Source of the DNA: CAZNPU01 sp964575335
Lineage (GTDB): Bacteria > Planctomycetota > Phycisphaerae > Phycisphaerales > SM1A02
Assembly (NCBI GenBank): GCA_964575335.1
Contig: CAZNPU010000001.1
Coordinates: forward strand, 310,001 to 374,000
Direction: 5' to 3'
Length of the DNA: 64,000 nt
In this document: piece after piece, positions 17,149-26,513 of the stretch
How the letters are laid out: each line of letters opens with the position of its first letter
How positions within the stretch are numbered: the stretch's first letter is position 1
The notes under the pieces: generated by a model
Told to the model about the DNA's origin: nothing
What the model saw: only the letters and a program-made list of their open reading frames with translations
The model's database searches: none
Made by a program: the position numbers and the translations under genes

Positions 17149-18081
17149 ATGACAGCAACTATGAGCGCCACGCCCGCCAACCCGCAGCGCCGAGGCTCAG
17201 GAACCGAGGTCTGGACCACCCGGCGACTTTTGAATTGGATGACCAATCACTTTCAGAGCAAGGGGATCGACTCGCCGCGTGTTGTGGCGGAGATGCTTTT
17301 GGCGCATGTCTTCCAATGTGAGCGGCTGCGGCTGTACATGGAAGTTGATCGCCCGGCGGAGCCGGCTGAACTGGCGGCGCTGCGTGAACTGGTGGCCCGT
17401 GCGGCCCGGCATGAGCCGGTGCAGTATCTCGTCGGTCATGCGTGGTTCTTCAGCAGGCAGTTTGCGGTCAACCGGTCGACGCTTATTCCTCGCCCGTGCA
17501 CGGAAACGCTTGTTGAGCACGTGTTGCAGTGGCATCGAGTCAATCCCGGGCACGCCCAGCCGTTGGTGGCGGACATCGGAACCGGCACCGGGTGCATCGG
17601 CATTTCGATCGCAGCGCAGATTCCCGATACGCGTCTCGTGATGACGGATCTCGTGCCCGAAGCGTTGGAACTTGCAAAGGCCAACGCGCAGCGGCACAAG
17701 GTGATCGAGCGGATGGAGTTTCGTCAGGGCCAGGGGCTGCAGCCGTTGCGTGAAGGGCCACCCGGCCAGCGGTACGACGTGATCTGCTCAAATCCGCCGT
17801 ATATTCCCGACCACGAATGGGACGATGTGCCAGCCCACGTCAAGGATTACGAACCGCCATCGGCGCTGCGAGGCGGAGTGGACGGCCTGGATGTGATTCG
17901 CCCGCTCATTGCTGAGGCTGGCCAACTGCTCAAACCCGGCGGCCTGCTTGCCATTGAGATCGCAGACTGCCAGCGCGACGACGTTCTGAATCTGGCCAAT
18001 GCTACCGGCGTGCTGGTGAATGCCACGGTGCTCAAGGATCACGAGGGCCTGTGGCGCGTTTTTGTAGCTGAGCGAGGGTGA
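17149..18081 (+). CDS. prmC: Release factor glutamine methyltransferase
   Basis: A 310-residue class I methyltransferase. ADIGTGTGCIGISIA is the SAM-binding glycine loop, and SNPPYIPDHEW carries the diagnostic NPPY motif (N215) that binds the substrate glutamine. The N-terminal helical bundle with RHEPVQYLVGHAWFF and IPRPCTETLVE is typical of PrmC/HemK. It methylates the GGQ glutamine of peptide release factors. The ATG at 17149 is one option; a second ATG at 17161 is equally possible because neither has a clear ribosome site. Some reading upstream is open to 17038 but carries no domain content. No prfA is adjacent in this window. Confidence 0.93.
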   Translation: MTATMSATPANPQRRGSGTEVWTTRRLLNWMTNHFQSKGIDSPRVVAEMLLAHVFQCERLRLYMEVDRPAEPAELAALRELVARAARHEPVQYLVGHAWFFSRQFAVNRSTLIPRPCTETLVEHVLQWHRVNPGHAQPLVADIGTGTGCIGISIAAQIPDTRLVMTDLVPEALELAKANAQRHKVIERMEFRQGQGLQPLREGPPGQRYDVICSNPPYIPDHEWDDVPAHVKDYEPPSALRGGVDGLDVIRPLIAEAGQLLKPGGLLAIEIADCQRDDVLNLANATGVLVNATVLKDHEGLWRVFVAERG

Positions 18082-18221
18082 AAGAAAGGCGCACCTGATG
18101 ATGCGATGGGCAGGCAATGTGCCAACAGTTCCTTCATTGTCCCGGAGCGTGCGGTTGTTGTGACCTGTGAGCCTGGCGGCTGCTGACCTGGTTTGGTGTT
18201 CAGCGTTCTCGCCCGGCCTTT

Positions 18222-19943
18222 TCAGTCTTGGCGCGGTGCGAGCGATTTCTTCATCACTTCCATCAACTGGCTAGCCTTGAACGGCTTGAACAGGAACGAC
18301 TGCAAGCCTTCCTGCGAAGCGCGCACGATGCAGTGATGGGGATCGTAGCCGAAGCCGGTCATCAGAATCACCGGCATGGTGGGATCGAGGCTTTTGGCGG
18401 TGCGGTAGACCTCATAGCCGTTGCGGTCGGGCATCTTGATGTCGGAAAGCACCATGTCGAACCCGGCGCTGCGCTCATGGGCGGCCTGCAGGGCTTCGAT
18501 CGTTTCGCTGCCCGTTGTGCACACCGTCACGTGCGCGCCTTTCTGGGTGAGGATGTTTTTGAGCGTATCGCGGATCGCCGGCTCATCGTCTGCCACCAGG
18601 ACGCGCTTGCCGATGAGCATCGGGTCAGGTTCATGTCGATGCAGTTCCTGTTCGGCGCCGAGGATCGTTCGCGGTCCCGAAGTGCACGATTCCATTCGAG
18701 CACGCATGTTCTGCAGCGATTCAAGTATCTGAGCCGCGGCCTGGCGGGTTGCTTCATCCGCACCTGAATCGCGCAGATCCGTCGCCTGCTTCATCAGCTT
18801 GTCCAGCGGAGCGCTCAGCTCGCTGATCACGTTCTGTGTGACCTGCTCATTGGTGGTGTAGCGTTCAACCACCAGCAGATCGAGAATGTTCATTGCGGTA
18901 GCGATATATCGGCCGAAGATTTCCGCAAACCGCCGATCATTCTCGTCAAAGGCATTGGGCTGATCGGACTCGATGTTGAACGTGCCAATGACCCGGTCAT
19001 GCAGCATCAGCGGCACGGTAAGGGCGCTGGCGGCGTCGTCGAGCCCCTCGCGGTACAGTGGGTCGTTCTGCGTATCGGGACAGATATAGCTTGTGCCTGT
19101 CGCAGCGACATAGCCCGAAATGCCGTTGCCTTCAGGGTTGGCGTAAATCACCTCGCCGATCTTCAGCGGCGAGATATTGACCGCAATCACCAGTTCCAGC
19201 TGGTTTGTTTCGCGGTCCAGCAGACGCACTTCAAAGTTGTCAAACCCCAGTACTTCCTTGACCGAGCGGACGATCTTCTGCTCCAGAAGCTTGAGGCGCT
19301 CGGCCATGTTCATCTTGCTGATGGACGCAGCTTCGATGCGCAGCAGATCAGCGCCGGCGGCGTCGATCTGATCGAGCTTCATCTGCAGCAGCATGCTGGA
19401 GGTGATTTCCCAGATCACGCCCACAACGGTCGTCACCTTGTCCTGCGTCTGATCCAGCGACGCGGGCGAGACGATCATCTCGTAATGGGATGTTCCGGCG
19501 GTAAACGTGAATCGCTTGCTCTGCCGCTGTGTTGGGGCGGTTTTTTCCGTTGGCGGCGTATTGAAGAGATTCACAGCCTGTTGGCAGATTCGGATGAACT
19601 CGCTGCGGACTTGTTCGTCGTAAACCTTGAAGCGAGCGTCAGTCCAAAGCAGGCTGCCGTTGGCGTCCACCACACCGATGCCTTCGCCGATCCGTTCCAG
19701 GATGGCGGAGGCGCTGGTGGGAAGCGTTTCACCTTCGATGCTTAGGTATTCGCCCGGAGCACAGATGACCACACCGCCAACCGAACCGTCCAGTATGCGC
19801 CGCGCGGCTTCGACAGAGTGCACCTCGATCACTTCGAAGGCGGATTTCAACGTCTCAATCTGGGTTGGGTCCAAGGGAACGGCGCCCTTGAGAATCACCA
19901 GACGCGGGCGTGCAGACGTCATGACCGGGTCGGGATATGCCAT
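18222..19943 (-). CDS. PAS-GAF-receiver regulatory protein without kinase domain
   Basis: A 573-residue protein with three recognisable parts. The C-terminal receiver (about 445-570) is complete: VLVADDEPAIRDT supplies the acidic pocket, VLSDIKMPDRNG the phosphoacceptor Asp, and FLFKPFKASQL the conserved Lys. The middle (about 215-365) is a GAF domain, with GISGYVAATG and GTFNIESDQPNAFD. Ahead of it a PAS-like segment contains IGEGIGVVDANGSLLWTDARF. The N-terminal 60 residues resemble a degenerate receiver (VILKGAVPLD). There is no histidine kinase domain or output domain, so it must hand its signal to another protein. The ATG at 19943 is preferred over a TTG at 19955; neither has a strong ribosome site. 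Confidence 0.85.
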   Translation of the reverse strand: MAYPDPVMTSARPRLVILKGAVPLDPTQIETLKSAFEVIEVHSVEAARRILDGSVGGVVICAPGEYLSIEGETLPTSASAILERIGEGIGVVDANGSLLWTDARFKVYDEQVRSEFIRICQQAVNLFNTPPTEKTAPTQRQSKRFTFTAGTSHYEMIVSPASLDQTQDKVTTVVGVIWEITSSMLLQMKLDQIDAAGADLLRIEAASISKMNMAERLKLLEQKIVRSVKEVLGFDNFEVRLLDRETNQLELVIAVNISPLKIGEVIYANPEGNGISGYVAATGTSYICPDTQNDPLYREGLDDAASALTVPLMLHDRVIGTFNIESDQPNAFDENDRRFAEIFGRYIATAMNILDLLVVERYTTNEQVTQNVISELSAPLDKLMKQATDLRDSGADEATRQAAAQILESLQNMRARMESCTSGPRTILGAEQELHRHEPDPMLIGKRVLVADDEPAIRDTLKNILTQKGAHVTVCTTGSETIEALQAAHERSAGFDMVLSDIKMPDRNGYEVYRTAKSLDPTMPVILMTGFGYDPHHCIVRASQEGLQSFLFKPFKASQLMEVMKKSLAPRQD

Positions 19944-20187
19944 CTGTGCGAACAAGCCTAATAGTTTACGATGATGACCTATTCCAATGCAATGTTAATC
20001 ACACAAATCCAGCTCGGCTTTCAACTTGACAAGGTGCTGCAGGGATTGAGAATCGGACCCCCATGTCAACCCCATGGGCCATTGATCGGTTCGATGAGAA
20101 TGGACCGGCCAAAACAAGCGGCCAATTCAAGAGACAACAATTGAACCACAGCAGGTTCATGAGGCCCAGGTACAAGGAGGCTGCTGG

Positions 20188-21195
20188 GTGTCTGACCGTG
20201 TTCATATGATTCTCGCACAAGGTCTCTCTAAGAGATTCGGCAGGTTTCAGGCGGTAGATTCGGCTGATTTTGCAATTCCTGCCGGTCGGGTGGTCGGGTT
20301 CCTCGGCCCCAACGGTGCGGGCAAGACCACAACCATCCGAATGATTGCGGGATATCTACCCCCGACAGCCGGCGTGGTGCAGGTGGATGGGCTTGATGTG
20401 GTCCGGCATCATCGAGCGGTGCGGCAGCGCGTGGGCTACCTGCCCGAGGCTGCGCCGCTGTATGTCGAGATGCGGGTTGAGGAGTTTCTCAAGTTCCGCG
20501 CCAGGCTCTACGGCATTGAGCGATCCAAACGCAAGCGATCAATTGACTTAGCTCTGCGGCGATGCTCGCTGGAGGATGTTCGCCGCCGCCCCATTCATCA
20601 GCTTTCCAAGGGCTATCGCCAGCGTGTGGGGCTTGCTGCAGCCATTGTGCATCAGCCGCCGGTTCTGATTCTCGACGAACCCACCGTCGGGCTTGATCCG
20701 ACGCAAATCCGCGAGGTTCGGGCGCTGATTCGTGAATTGGCCGGCCGGCACACGATTTTGCTCTCCACTCACATTCTGCCCGAAGTGGAACTGACCTGCG
20801 ATCACATCATTATGATCGCACGCGGGCGGATTCGGGCCCAAGGCACAATCGACGACCTGCGGACCGCTGCGGCGGAAATCATGCGCTACACCATCGAAAC
20901 CGATTCAGGCAAGGCTGAGAATGCGCTGCGGCACATTTCCGGCGTCGCTGACGTGAATGCGGTGCCGATCGACCAGCGCTGGCGGCGAATCGTGGTGACG
21001 GCGGAACCGAATGCAGGCGATCTGCGGGAGACAATCGCCCAATCGCTTCACCAATCTGGCTGCGCGATCCGGGAGCTGGCGCGCGAAGCTCCATCGCTGG
21101 AGCAGCTCTTTGTTCAGATGATCGCTGCCGCTGAAGCCGAGGCGGCCCAGCAGGATGGCGCGTCGCTCACCACCCGGCGGGAGGTTGCTGCATGA
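20188..21195 (+). CDS. ABC transporter ATP-binding protein, GldA-type
   Basis: A 335-residue ABC ATPase from a GTG with an AAGGAGG site at 20174-20180 seven bases before it. Walker A is FLGPNGAGKTTT, the signature is QLSKGYRQRVG, Walker B LILDEPTVGLD, and the H-loop STHILPEV. The C-terminal extension (residues 215-335) is the DUF4162-like region seen in drug/lantibiotic-type exporters such as GldA. First gene of a four-gene operon with a permease, a GldG-type auxiliary protein and a DUF4340 protein. In Bacteroidetes GldAFG is tied to gliding; in most other phyla the same module has no tested substrate, so gliding is not implied. Confidence 0.92.
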   Translation: MSDRVHMILAQGLSKRFGRFQAVDSADFAIPAGRVVGFLGPNGAGKTTTIRMIAGYLPPTAGVVQVDGLDVVRHHRAVRQRVGYLPEAAPLYVEMRVEEFLKFRARLYGIERSKRKRSIDLALRRCSLEDVRRRPIHQLSKGYRQRVGLAAAIVHQPPVLILDEPTVGLDPTQIREVRALIRELAGRHTILLSTHILPEVELTCDHIIMIARGRIRAQGTIDDLRTAAAEIMRYTIETDSGKAENALRHISGVADVNAVPIDQRWRRIVVTAEPNAGDLRETIAQSLHQSGCAIRELAREAPSLEQLFVQMIAAAEAEAAQQDGASLTTRREVAA

Positions 21196-21908
21196 GTCGC
21201 ATTACCGCCATCGTCAGCCGTGAATTGCGCAGCTATTTCTTCTCGCCGGTCGGGTATGTCATCACCGCGCTGTTTCTGCTTCTCAGCGGCCTGCTGTTCA
21301 GTTTTCTGTCGTTCGATCAGGGACAACCGGCCTCGCTTCGCGCGGTATTTGAGTTCGGCGTGTGGATGCTGCTGTTTATCTGCCCCGCAATCAGTATGCG
21401 CGCGATCGCGGAGGAACGGCGCATGGGAACGCTGGAGATGCTCATGAGCGCCCCGGTCAGCGAGGTGGAGGTGGTTCTGGGCAAGTTTTTCGCAGCGCTT
21501 GGCTTTCTGCTGGTGATGCTTGTGCCTACTTTGGCGCTGGTATGGGCGTTGGAGCTTTATGGCCGTCCCGATTATGGCGAACTGGCCAGCGGCTATCTCG
21601 GCATGATGCTCGCCGGGGCAGCTTATTTGGCCAGCGGCATTCTGGCCTCCACGCTGACAACCAGTCAGATGGCGGCATTTCTGGTCACCTTGTTCTTCTG
21701 GATTGCATTGAGCATCGGCGCGAAGGTATTGCCCGGCTATCTGCCCGAACCATGGGCGACGGCGGCGTTTGCGGTTGATCCCGAGCCGCGATTGCGAGAT
21801 TTCGCCATTGGTTTGATCGACACATCGCACGTGGTGTACTTCGTGTCGCTGACTGCGGTGTTTTTGGTCGCTGCGGTTCGATCACTTGAAACGCGGAGGT
21901 GGCGATGA
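21192..21908 (+). CDS. ABC-2 family permease, GldF-type
   Basis: A 238-residue permease with six hydrophobic helices; a start IVSRELRSYFFSPVGYVI is the typical GldF N-terminus. ATGA overlap with the stop of the ATP-binding gene (21192-21195), so translationally coupled. Conserved elements are MRAIAEERRMGTLEMLMSAPV and a middle LTTSQMAAFLVTLFFW. It forms the membrane channel with the ATPase. Another four-base overlap leads into the GldG-like gene. Confidence 0.9.
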   Translation: MSRITAIVSRELRSYFFSPVGYVITALFLLLSGLLFSFLSFDQGQPASLRAVFEFGVWMLLFICPAISMRAIAEERRMGTLEMLMSAPVSEVEVVLGKFFAALGFLLVMLVPTLALVWALELYGRPDYGELASGYLGMMLAGAAYLASGILASTLTTSQMAAFLVTLFFWIALSIGAKVLPGYLPEPWATAAFAVDPEPRLRDFAIGLIDTSHVVYFVSLTAVFLVAAVRSLETRRWR

Positions 21909-24040
21909 ACCAGGTAACCCGCGCATCAGCCGCTCACCAGCAGCAGCCGGAGCAAAGGCAGCCGCAACCGCGCGCAGCCAGTGCGCCGGGCCGGGTGCTG
22001 CAGGGAATCAATCTGGGTCTCTTTTTGCTGGGGGTGGCGACATTGGCTGTGGTGGCCAACTTCTTCGCCCAGCAGGACGGCCTGCGTGTGCAGTTTGACG
22101 CCACCAAGACCCGCGCGTATTCGCTCAGTCCGCAGACACGGCAACTTATGGCGGACCTGGAAGGTTCGTGGAAGATTGCGGTGATCATGGATGAACGCCG
22201 CACCGATCGCGCGATGCGGCGGCAGATTGACGAGGTGCTCAAGCGTTTCGGTGACGCTTCGCCCAACGTAACCGTGGCGCGCATCGATCCTGACACCATG
22301 CTGCTTGAATATGAGGCGATGCTTGCCGAGGTGCAGGCGGTGTATCAGGACAGCATCGCTGAATACGACCGCAGGCTCGATGAAGCTGTCAAGGCCTTCG
22401 AAGCCATGCGGCTTTTCGTGCAGCAGCACTCGCTGGCGATCGAGCAGGCGATATTGGCCCAGGCATCATTGGGCGATGACGTTCGCAATCAGTTCGCGCA
22501 GCGTGCAGGCTTGCTCACGCTGCTGGCTGATGAAGGCGAACTGGTGCTGGCGGAAGTGGACAAAGCACTTCGTCTGACCGATGCGAGGCCGATCGCCGAC
22601 TACGAAACCGCTCGAAGCATCCTCGTGGCGGCGCTGACGCAGGCTGCTGCTGAGATAAACGATATGGGCCAGCTGATGGGCGATCTGGCGCGACAAACTG
22701 GTGTGGAAAGTGCAGTGCGACAGTTCGCATCCACAGCGCGGCGAGCGTGGCAGGATATGGCCGTTGAGCTTGCGCAAGGCGCGGATCCGCTCAAACTGCT
22801 GCCGCCGATGGAACTGAGCGTCATCGGCAACCAACTGCAGCAGGGTGAAGCGGCGATCGTCATCGGCCCGAACCGAGCGGCGGTCATTCCCTCCGCCCAG
22901 CTTTTTCCAAAGACCAACCTGCAGCAGCGCGATGACGGCGGGGTGAGCTTCGATCAGCGTTTCCGCGGCGAGCAACTGATCGCTGCTGCGATTCGTTCGC
23001 TCAATGTCGAATACATGCCTCGCGTGGTGTTCGTGCATGCGGACACTGAATCCATGCTCCGTCCGCGTGCTAATCAGGCTGACTTGATCGGTGTCCGGAA
23101 TATCCTGCAGGCTTCACGGTTCGACGTCTCGGAGTGGATGGTTGCGCAGGAGCCGGATCGGCCGACGTTTCCGGAAAATCAGCCGGTGGTGTGGGTGATC
23201 GTGCCGCCCTCGCAGCGCCAACCGCTTGAACTTCCTCCGCATGAGCGGGCGCTGTTTCGCGCAACTCAAAGCCTGCTTGAAGATGGTCATGCGGTGCTGC
23301 TGAGCGTGTATCCAAGCTTGCTGCCGCGCTACGGCCAGCCCGACCCGTGGGCGTCGCTGACTGCGTCATTTGGCGTTCAGCCTGACACGCAGCATGTGAT
23401 TTACGAGCGCGTGCGCATCAGCGGCAATCAGATGCAAATGCGCATTGCTCAGCTTGTAAATGAATATGGCGATGAGCACCGCATCGCGCGCGCAGTCGCT
23501 GGCCAGGATTCCAGGTTCACCTTGCCGGTTCCGGTGCGTGCAACGGTCCAGGCAGCCGCAGATGCGACATCGACACCGCTGGCGTTTGTCAACCCCAACG
23601 GCGATCGCTGGCTTGAGCGGCAATGGTCGCTGAATCCCGAGCAGATTATCGAGCCTGAAGAAAGCAGCATGCTGAGCGAACCGATGCCTGTGGCGATGGC
23701 GGCACAGCGGCCGCACCCCAAAGGGATCGGTCAGCAGCGGCTTGTTGTCGTCGGCGCTGGTTCGTGGATGCTCAGCTTTGATGCTGACAAGGTGTTCCCG
23801 CTGGGCGGCAATCGCATCGCGCTGGTGTATCCGGGCAACTATGAACTGATGCTGGCGTCGGTCGCATGGCTGGCGGGTATGGATGATCTGATTGCAGCCA
23901 GTCCGCTCAGCCAGGAGATTCCGCGTTTGCGCGACATTACACCCCAGGTGTGGTGGCGCTGGTTCTGGATTGCTGTTGTGGGCCTGCCGCTGGCTTCCAT
24001 TGTGACTGGCATTGTTGTGGCTGCTGTTCGTCGGACCTGA
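21905..24040 (+). CDS. GldG-type ABC auxiliary membrane protein
   Basis: A 711-residue protein with an N-terminal transmembrane helix (residues 35-55) after a Gln/Pro/Ala-rich start and a C-terminal helix near WRWFWIAVVGLPLASIVTGI. The long extracytoplasmic part contains an ATKTRAYSLSPQTRQL motif and the DUF7088/GldG-like alpha/beta regions, with LTRQ-type charged loops, RVVFVHADTE and VVWVIVPPSQR. The ATG at 21905 lies four bases inside the end of the permease gene and has GGAGG at 21895-21899; a GTG at 21899 would fall inside that site. These proteins are partners of GldF-type permeases; substrate unknown. A helical region around residues 130-260 is longer than in GldG proper. Confidence 0.85.
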   Translation: MNQVTRASAAHQQQPEQRQPQPRAASAPGRVLQGINLGLFLLGVATLAVVANFFAQQDGLRVQFDATKTRAYSLSPQTRQLMADLEGSWKIAVIMDERRTDRAMRRQIDEVLKRFGDASPNVTVARIDPDTMLLEYEAMLAEVQAVYQDSIAEYDRRLDEAVKAFEAMRLFVQQHSLAIEQAILAQASLGDDVRNQFAQRAGLLTLLADEGELVLAEVDKALRLTDARPIADYETARSILVAALTQAAAEINDMGQLMGDLARQTGVESAVRQFASTARRAWQDMAVELAQGADPLKLLPPMELSVIGNQLQQGEAAIVIGPNRAAVIPSAQLFPKTNLQQRDDGGVSFDQRFRGEQLIAAAIRSLNVEYMPRVVFVHADTESMLRPRANQADLIGVRNILQASRFDVSEWMVAQEPDRPTFPENQPVVWVIVPPSQRQPLELPPHERALFRATQSLLEDGHAVLLSVYPSLLPRYGQPDPWASLTASFGVQPDTQHVIYERVRISGNQMQMRIAQLVNEYGDEHRIARAVAGQDSRFTLPVPVRATVQAAADATSTPLAFVNPNGDRWLERQWSLNPEQIIEPEESSMLSEPMPVAMAAQRPHPKGIGQQRLVVVGAGSWMLSFDADKVFPLGGNRIALVYPGNYELMLASVAWLAGMDDLIAASPLSQEIPRLRDITPQVWWRWFWIAVVGLPLASIVTGIVVAAVRRT

Positions 24041-24049
24041 TTTTTCATC

Positions 24050-25429
24050 ATGCAAGTGAGATCAACCATCATCGTGCTGATTCTGGCGGCGCTGGGCGTG
24101 GCGGCCATGATCATGGTGCGCCGCGATGCCAATTTGATTGGCGCGAATGTTTCAGCGCAAACCGGGCGGCTGCTGACCCCGCAGCAGCTTCCGGTTGATG
24201 ATCTCACGCGCATCACGATCAGACGCGCTGATGCGCCGGCGCTGGTTTTTGAACGAACCGGCGCTCAGTGGAATCAGGTTGAGCCGTTCAGCCATCCGAT
24301 GGATCCGTTTTCGATCCGCCAGATCGCCATCGCAGCCAGCGAACTGCAGGTGATGAATCGCATTGATCCTGCGTTTTTTGCGGGCGAGCAGTCGTTGACA
24401 GGACTTTCGCTTCAGCCCCCGGCTGCAGAAGTGCTTTACGAATGGCCTAACGGCAAGCTTGCGCTGCATCTGGGGCGTCGCGGCGCAGCAGGCCGGGCTT
24501 ACCTGCGGCTGGCTGATGCAAACGATGTATACGTGGTCACGCCGCGGCTACATGAGCGCGTGCTGGAAATGGATCCCAAAGAATGGCGTGATCGTCGCAT
24601 CTTTCACAATGTGGGAATTGAATCCAGCCGCATTGCATGGACCCGGGCGGGCGGTATTCCGGGCGTGACGCTCGTGCGTGATCGGCGAACCTGGACGATG
24701 CTCGAGCCGGCTCGCACGCGCGTTGATGCTGAAGCGCGCGATGACTACCTGCAGGAACTCGGCCGTGCTTCGGTGAGCGGGTTTGTGATGGATCAGCCAA
24801 CTGACCTTGCCCGGTTCGGCCTGGCGTCGCCGGTGGCGACAGTCACCATCACCACGCCGCGCACCGCCGCAGCAGTGCAGGATGAATCATCAGCTTACGA
24901 AACGCAGCAGGTGCACATCGGTTCGCGCGTCAGCGTCAGCTCGCGTGATCGCTTTGGCATGATTGAAGGGCGGCCGGTTGTGGTGCGATTGAGCGCAGCG
25001 GTCATCGAGGCGCTGCTGCGCCAGCCGCAAGCGCTGGCTGATCTCACCGGCAGCGGCGTCATGCCTGCCGATGTCAAGTCGATCGTCATTCGCAATCAGC
25101 AGGACGAGTTCCGGCTGGAACGCGATCTTGAGCGATGGATCGCCCCTGACTTCGGCCGGATGCAGGTTGCTGCGCATCGCGTCGAAAACCTGCTGCAGCA
25201 ACTTACGCAACTTCGCGCTTCGGGCGTTGAATTCAAGCCTTATCCGCATGAGCTTGAGGTTGCCATTGTGATTCTGTATGGCTACGACGGCCGCGCTCTG
25301 GATACTGTGCGCATCGCGCGTGATCCCGACACCGGTTTGTGGGCCATGGAAAACGGCGACAATGTGCTGCGCATCTTCCCTGAAAGCCTGCAGCCGGCGT
25401 TGACGCCTGCGGAATTCGGCCTGCGGTGA
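24050..25429 (+). CDS. DUF4340 domain protein
   Basis: A 459-residue protein starting with an uncleaved-looking membrane segment (TIIVLILAALGVAAMIMV) and followed by alternating beta-rich repeats of the DUF4340 type: DLTRITIRRADAPALVFERT, YLRLADANDVYVV, KEWRDRRIF, and FGLASPVATVTI. These domains bind no known ligand; proteins of this type follow GldG genes in many phyla as the last gene of the ABC module. The start is nine bases after the GldG stop. It probably sits in the inner membrane with its body outside the cytosol. Several repeats appear spread through 60-450. Confidence 0.88.
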   Translation: MQVRSTIIVLILAALGVAAMIMVRRDANLIGANVSAQTGRLLTPQQLPVDDLTRITIRRADAPALVFERTGAQWNQVEPFSHPMDPFSIRQIAIAASELQVMNRIDPAFFAGEQSLTGLSLQPPAAEVLYEWPNGKLALHLGRRGAAGRAYLRLADANDVYVVTPRLHERVLEMDPKEWRDRRIFHNVGIESSRIAWTRAGGIPGVTLVRDRRTWTMLEPARTRVDAEARDDYLQELGRASVSGFVMDQPTDLARFGLASPVATVTITTPRTAAAVQDESSAYETQQVHIGSRVSVSSRDRFGMIEGRPVVVRLSAAVIEALLRQPQALADLTGSGVMPADVKSIVIRNQQDEFRLERDLERWIAPDFGRMQVAAHRVENLLQQLTQLRASGVEFKPYPHELEVAIVILYGYDGRALDTVRIARDPDTGLWAMENGDNVLRIFPESLQPALTPAEFGLR

Positions 25430-26070
25430 TGCTCTTCTATTGCCGTTCCTGAACATCTCATCTGCCGCACCACCTGCGGTCATGGGCTGCACAATCCCGC
25501 AGCGGCGCGGGCACAGGAATCAGCAGTCAAGCGGCTGGTGCAGAGTTCATTTCATCAGATGAAAGGCCATGCGCATCGATCGCTTGGTGCGCAAACCCAA
25601 AGGGGGTAGGGCATTGCGCGCATGTGCGATGCATGCGTATGAACGCTGCTGCGTTGATACAAAAAACCCCGTCGCCAGAGCCCGGCACGCCCAGCCTGCT
25701 CTGCTCGTACGACGGGGACGTTTCTGAGTGAAAGAGTGGGGTTGGTATCAATCAGGAGACGGCTGATGCCTCCTTGCCGCTATCCATCCGCAGGCGGCAC
25801 GGAGATGGTTGCAGCGACGAACGAAAAATCCCCAAAGTGATTGCGAACCCCCAGCAGCAAGCCCCAGCACCGGCTGAAGCGAGCGTTGATCGCTTCATTT
25901 GGGCCAAAAGAATCGGCGGAGAATGGGCGTAAATAGTTGTGGGAAAGAGGTTTGCGTGCGCAGCCTGGGTGGATTCGTCAGGAGAGCTCTGGATGGGCCA
26001 AGGCCTCCCCAGCTGCGATCAGGCAACGCCTGCTCGGCGGTTTCACTTGAAAAATTGGAAAAACGAAAAA
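25430..26070. other. Gene-free stretch with possible minus-strand RNA
   Basis: No convincing protein gene lies here. The minus strand between about 25900 and 25660 is open in one frame for some 55 codons but has no start codon. That strand ends in a strong stem followed by six T. A 225-base open frame (25527-25751, minus) overlaps the stem and has no gene-like features. Confidence 0.45.
25661..25717 (-). terminator. Orphan intrinsic terminator on minus strand
   Basis: Minus-strand CCCCGTCG (25717-25710) pairs with CGACGGGG (25674-25667). An inner stem CAGAGC / GCTCTG (25703-25698 with 25681-25676) sits within it. Six T follow (25666-25661). It is about 350 bases downstream of the tRNA-Leu gene on the same strand, with no minus-strand protein gene between, so it probably ends a small RNA or a tRNA read-through transcript. 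Confidence 0.6.
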
Positions 26071-26152
26071 TGCGGGCGACAGGAATCGAACCTGCACGGG
26101 TTGCCCCACGGGATCCTAAGTCCCGCGCGTCTGCCAGTTCCGCCACGCCCGC
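26071..26152 (-). tRNA. tRNA-Leu (anticodon UAG)
   Basis: Minus-strand cloverleaf of 82 bases starting GCGGGCG, with acceptor CGCCCGC at its end and discriminator A (at 26071). The anticodon arm GGGAC TTAGGAT CCC presents UAG. The variable arm is long (class II), and the T arm reads GGTTCGATTCC. CCA is not encoded. A T-rich tract follows. Confidence 0.95.
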
Positions 26153-26513
26153 ATGGTGAACACATGACGATTATCGACCGCCCCTGTGGCCTGGGCAACA
26201 GTTTGCGGGAATATTCAGCCAGGTGGGCACGCAAGGGTAAATGCCCAAAAAGCGGCTTACCGAGGCGTCAACGGGCCAACCTGCTGAGCGAGCGAGGCAG
26301 CAGCGGTTTGATGAAATCCGCAGGTCCCGATCACCATTGACAGGACAAGAAAAAGATCGATCGCGGTCTGTGTGCCGATTTTGCCTATTTCTAAGCGATG
26401 AGGCCGGCTGTACGTACTAAGGGCTTTTCTCGCTTCGCATCCCGGTCGTATGCTACCACTCGATTAGGCGTTCTCATCATCATCTCATCGTTATCGTGCA
26501 TGGAGCATGACCC
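26153..26513. other. Intergenic region between tRNA-Leu and DoxX gene
   Basis: About 360 bases with no gene-like frame of either strand. It holds the promoters of the divergent tRNA and DoxX genes presumably, but no clear -35/-10 pair was found. Confidence 0.4.

Noticed and set aside
25770..25970. Start-less minus-strand frame ending in FVAATISVPPADG
   Set aside because: An in-frame stop lies upstream and no ATG, GTG or TTG is available, so it cannot be translated alone.
25895..26146. 83-residue frame beginning MAELADARDLG over tRNA-Leu
   Set aside because: The start is a translation of the tRNA-Leu gene itself, a known annotation artefact; the tRNA explains the sequence.
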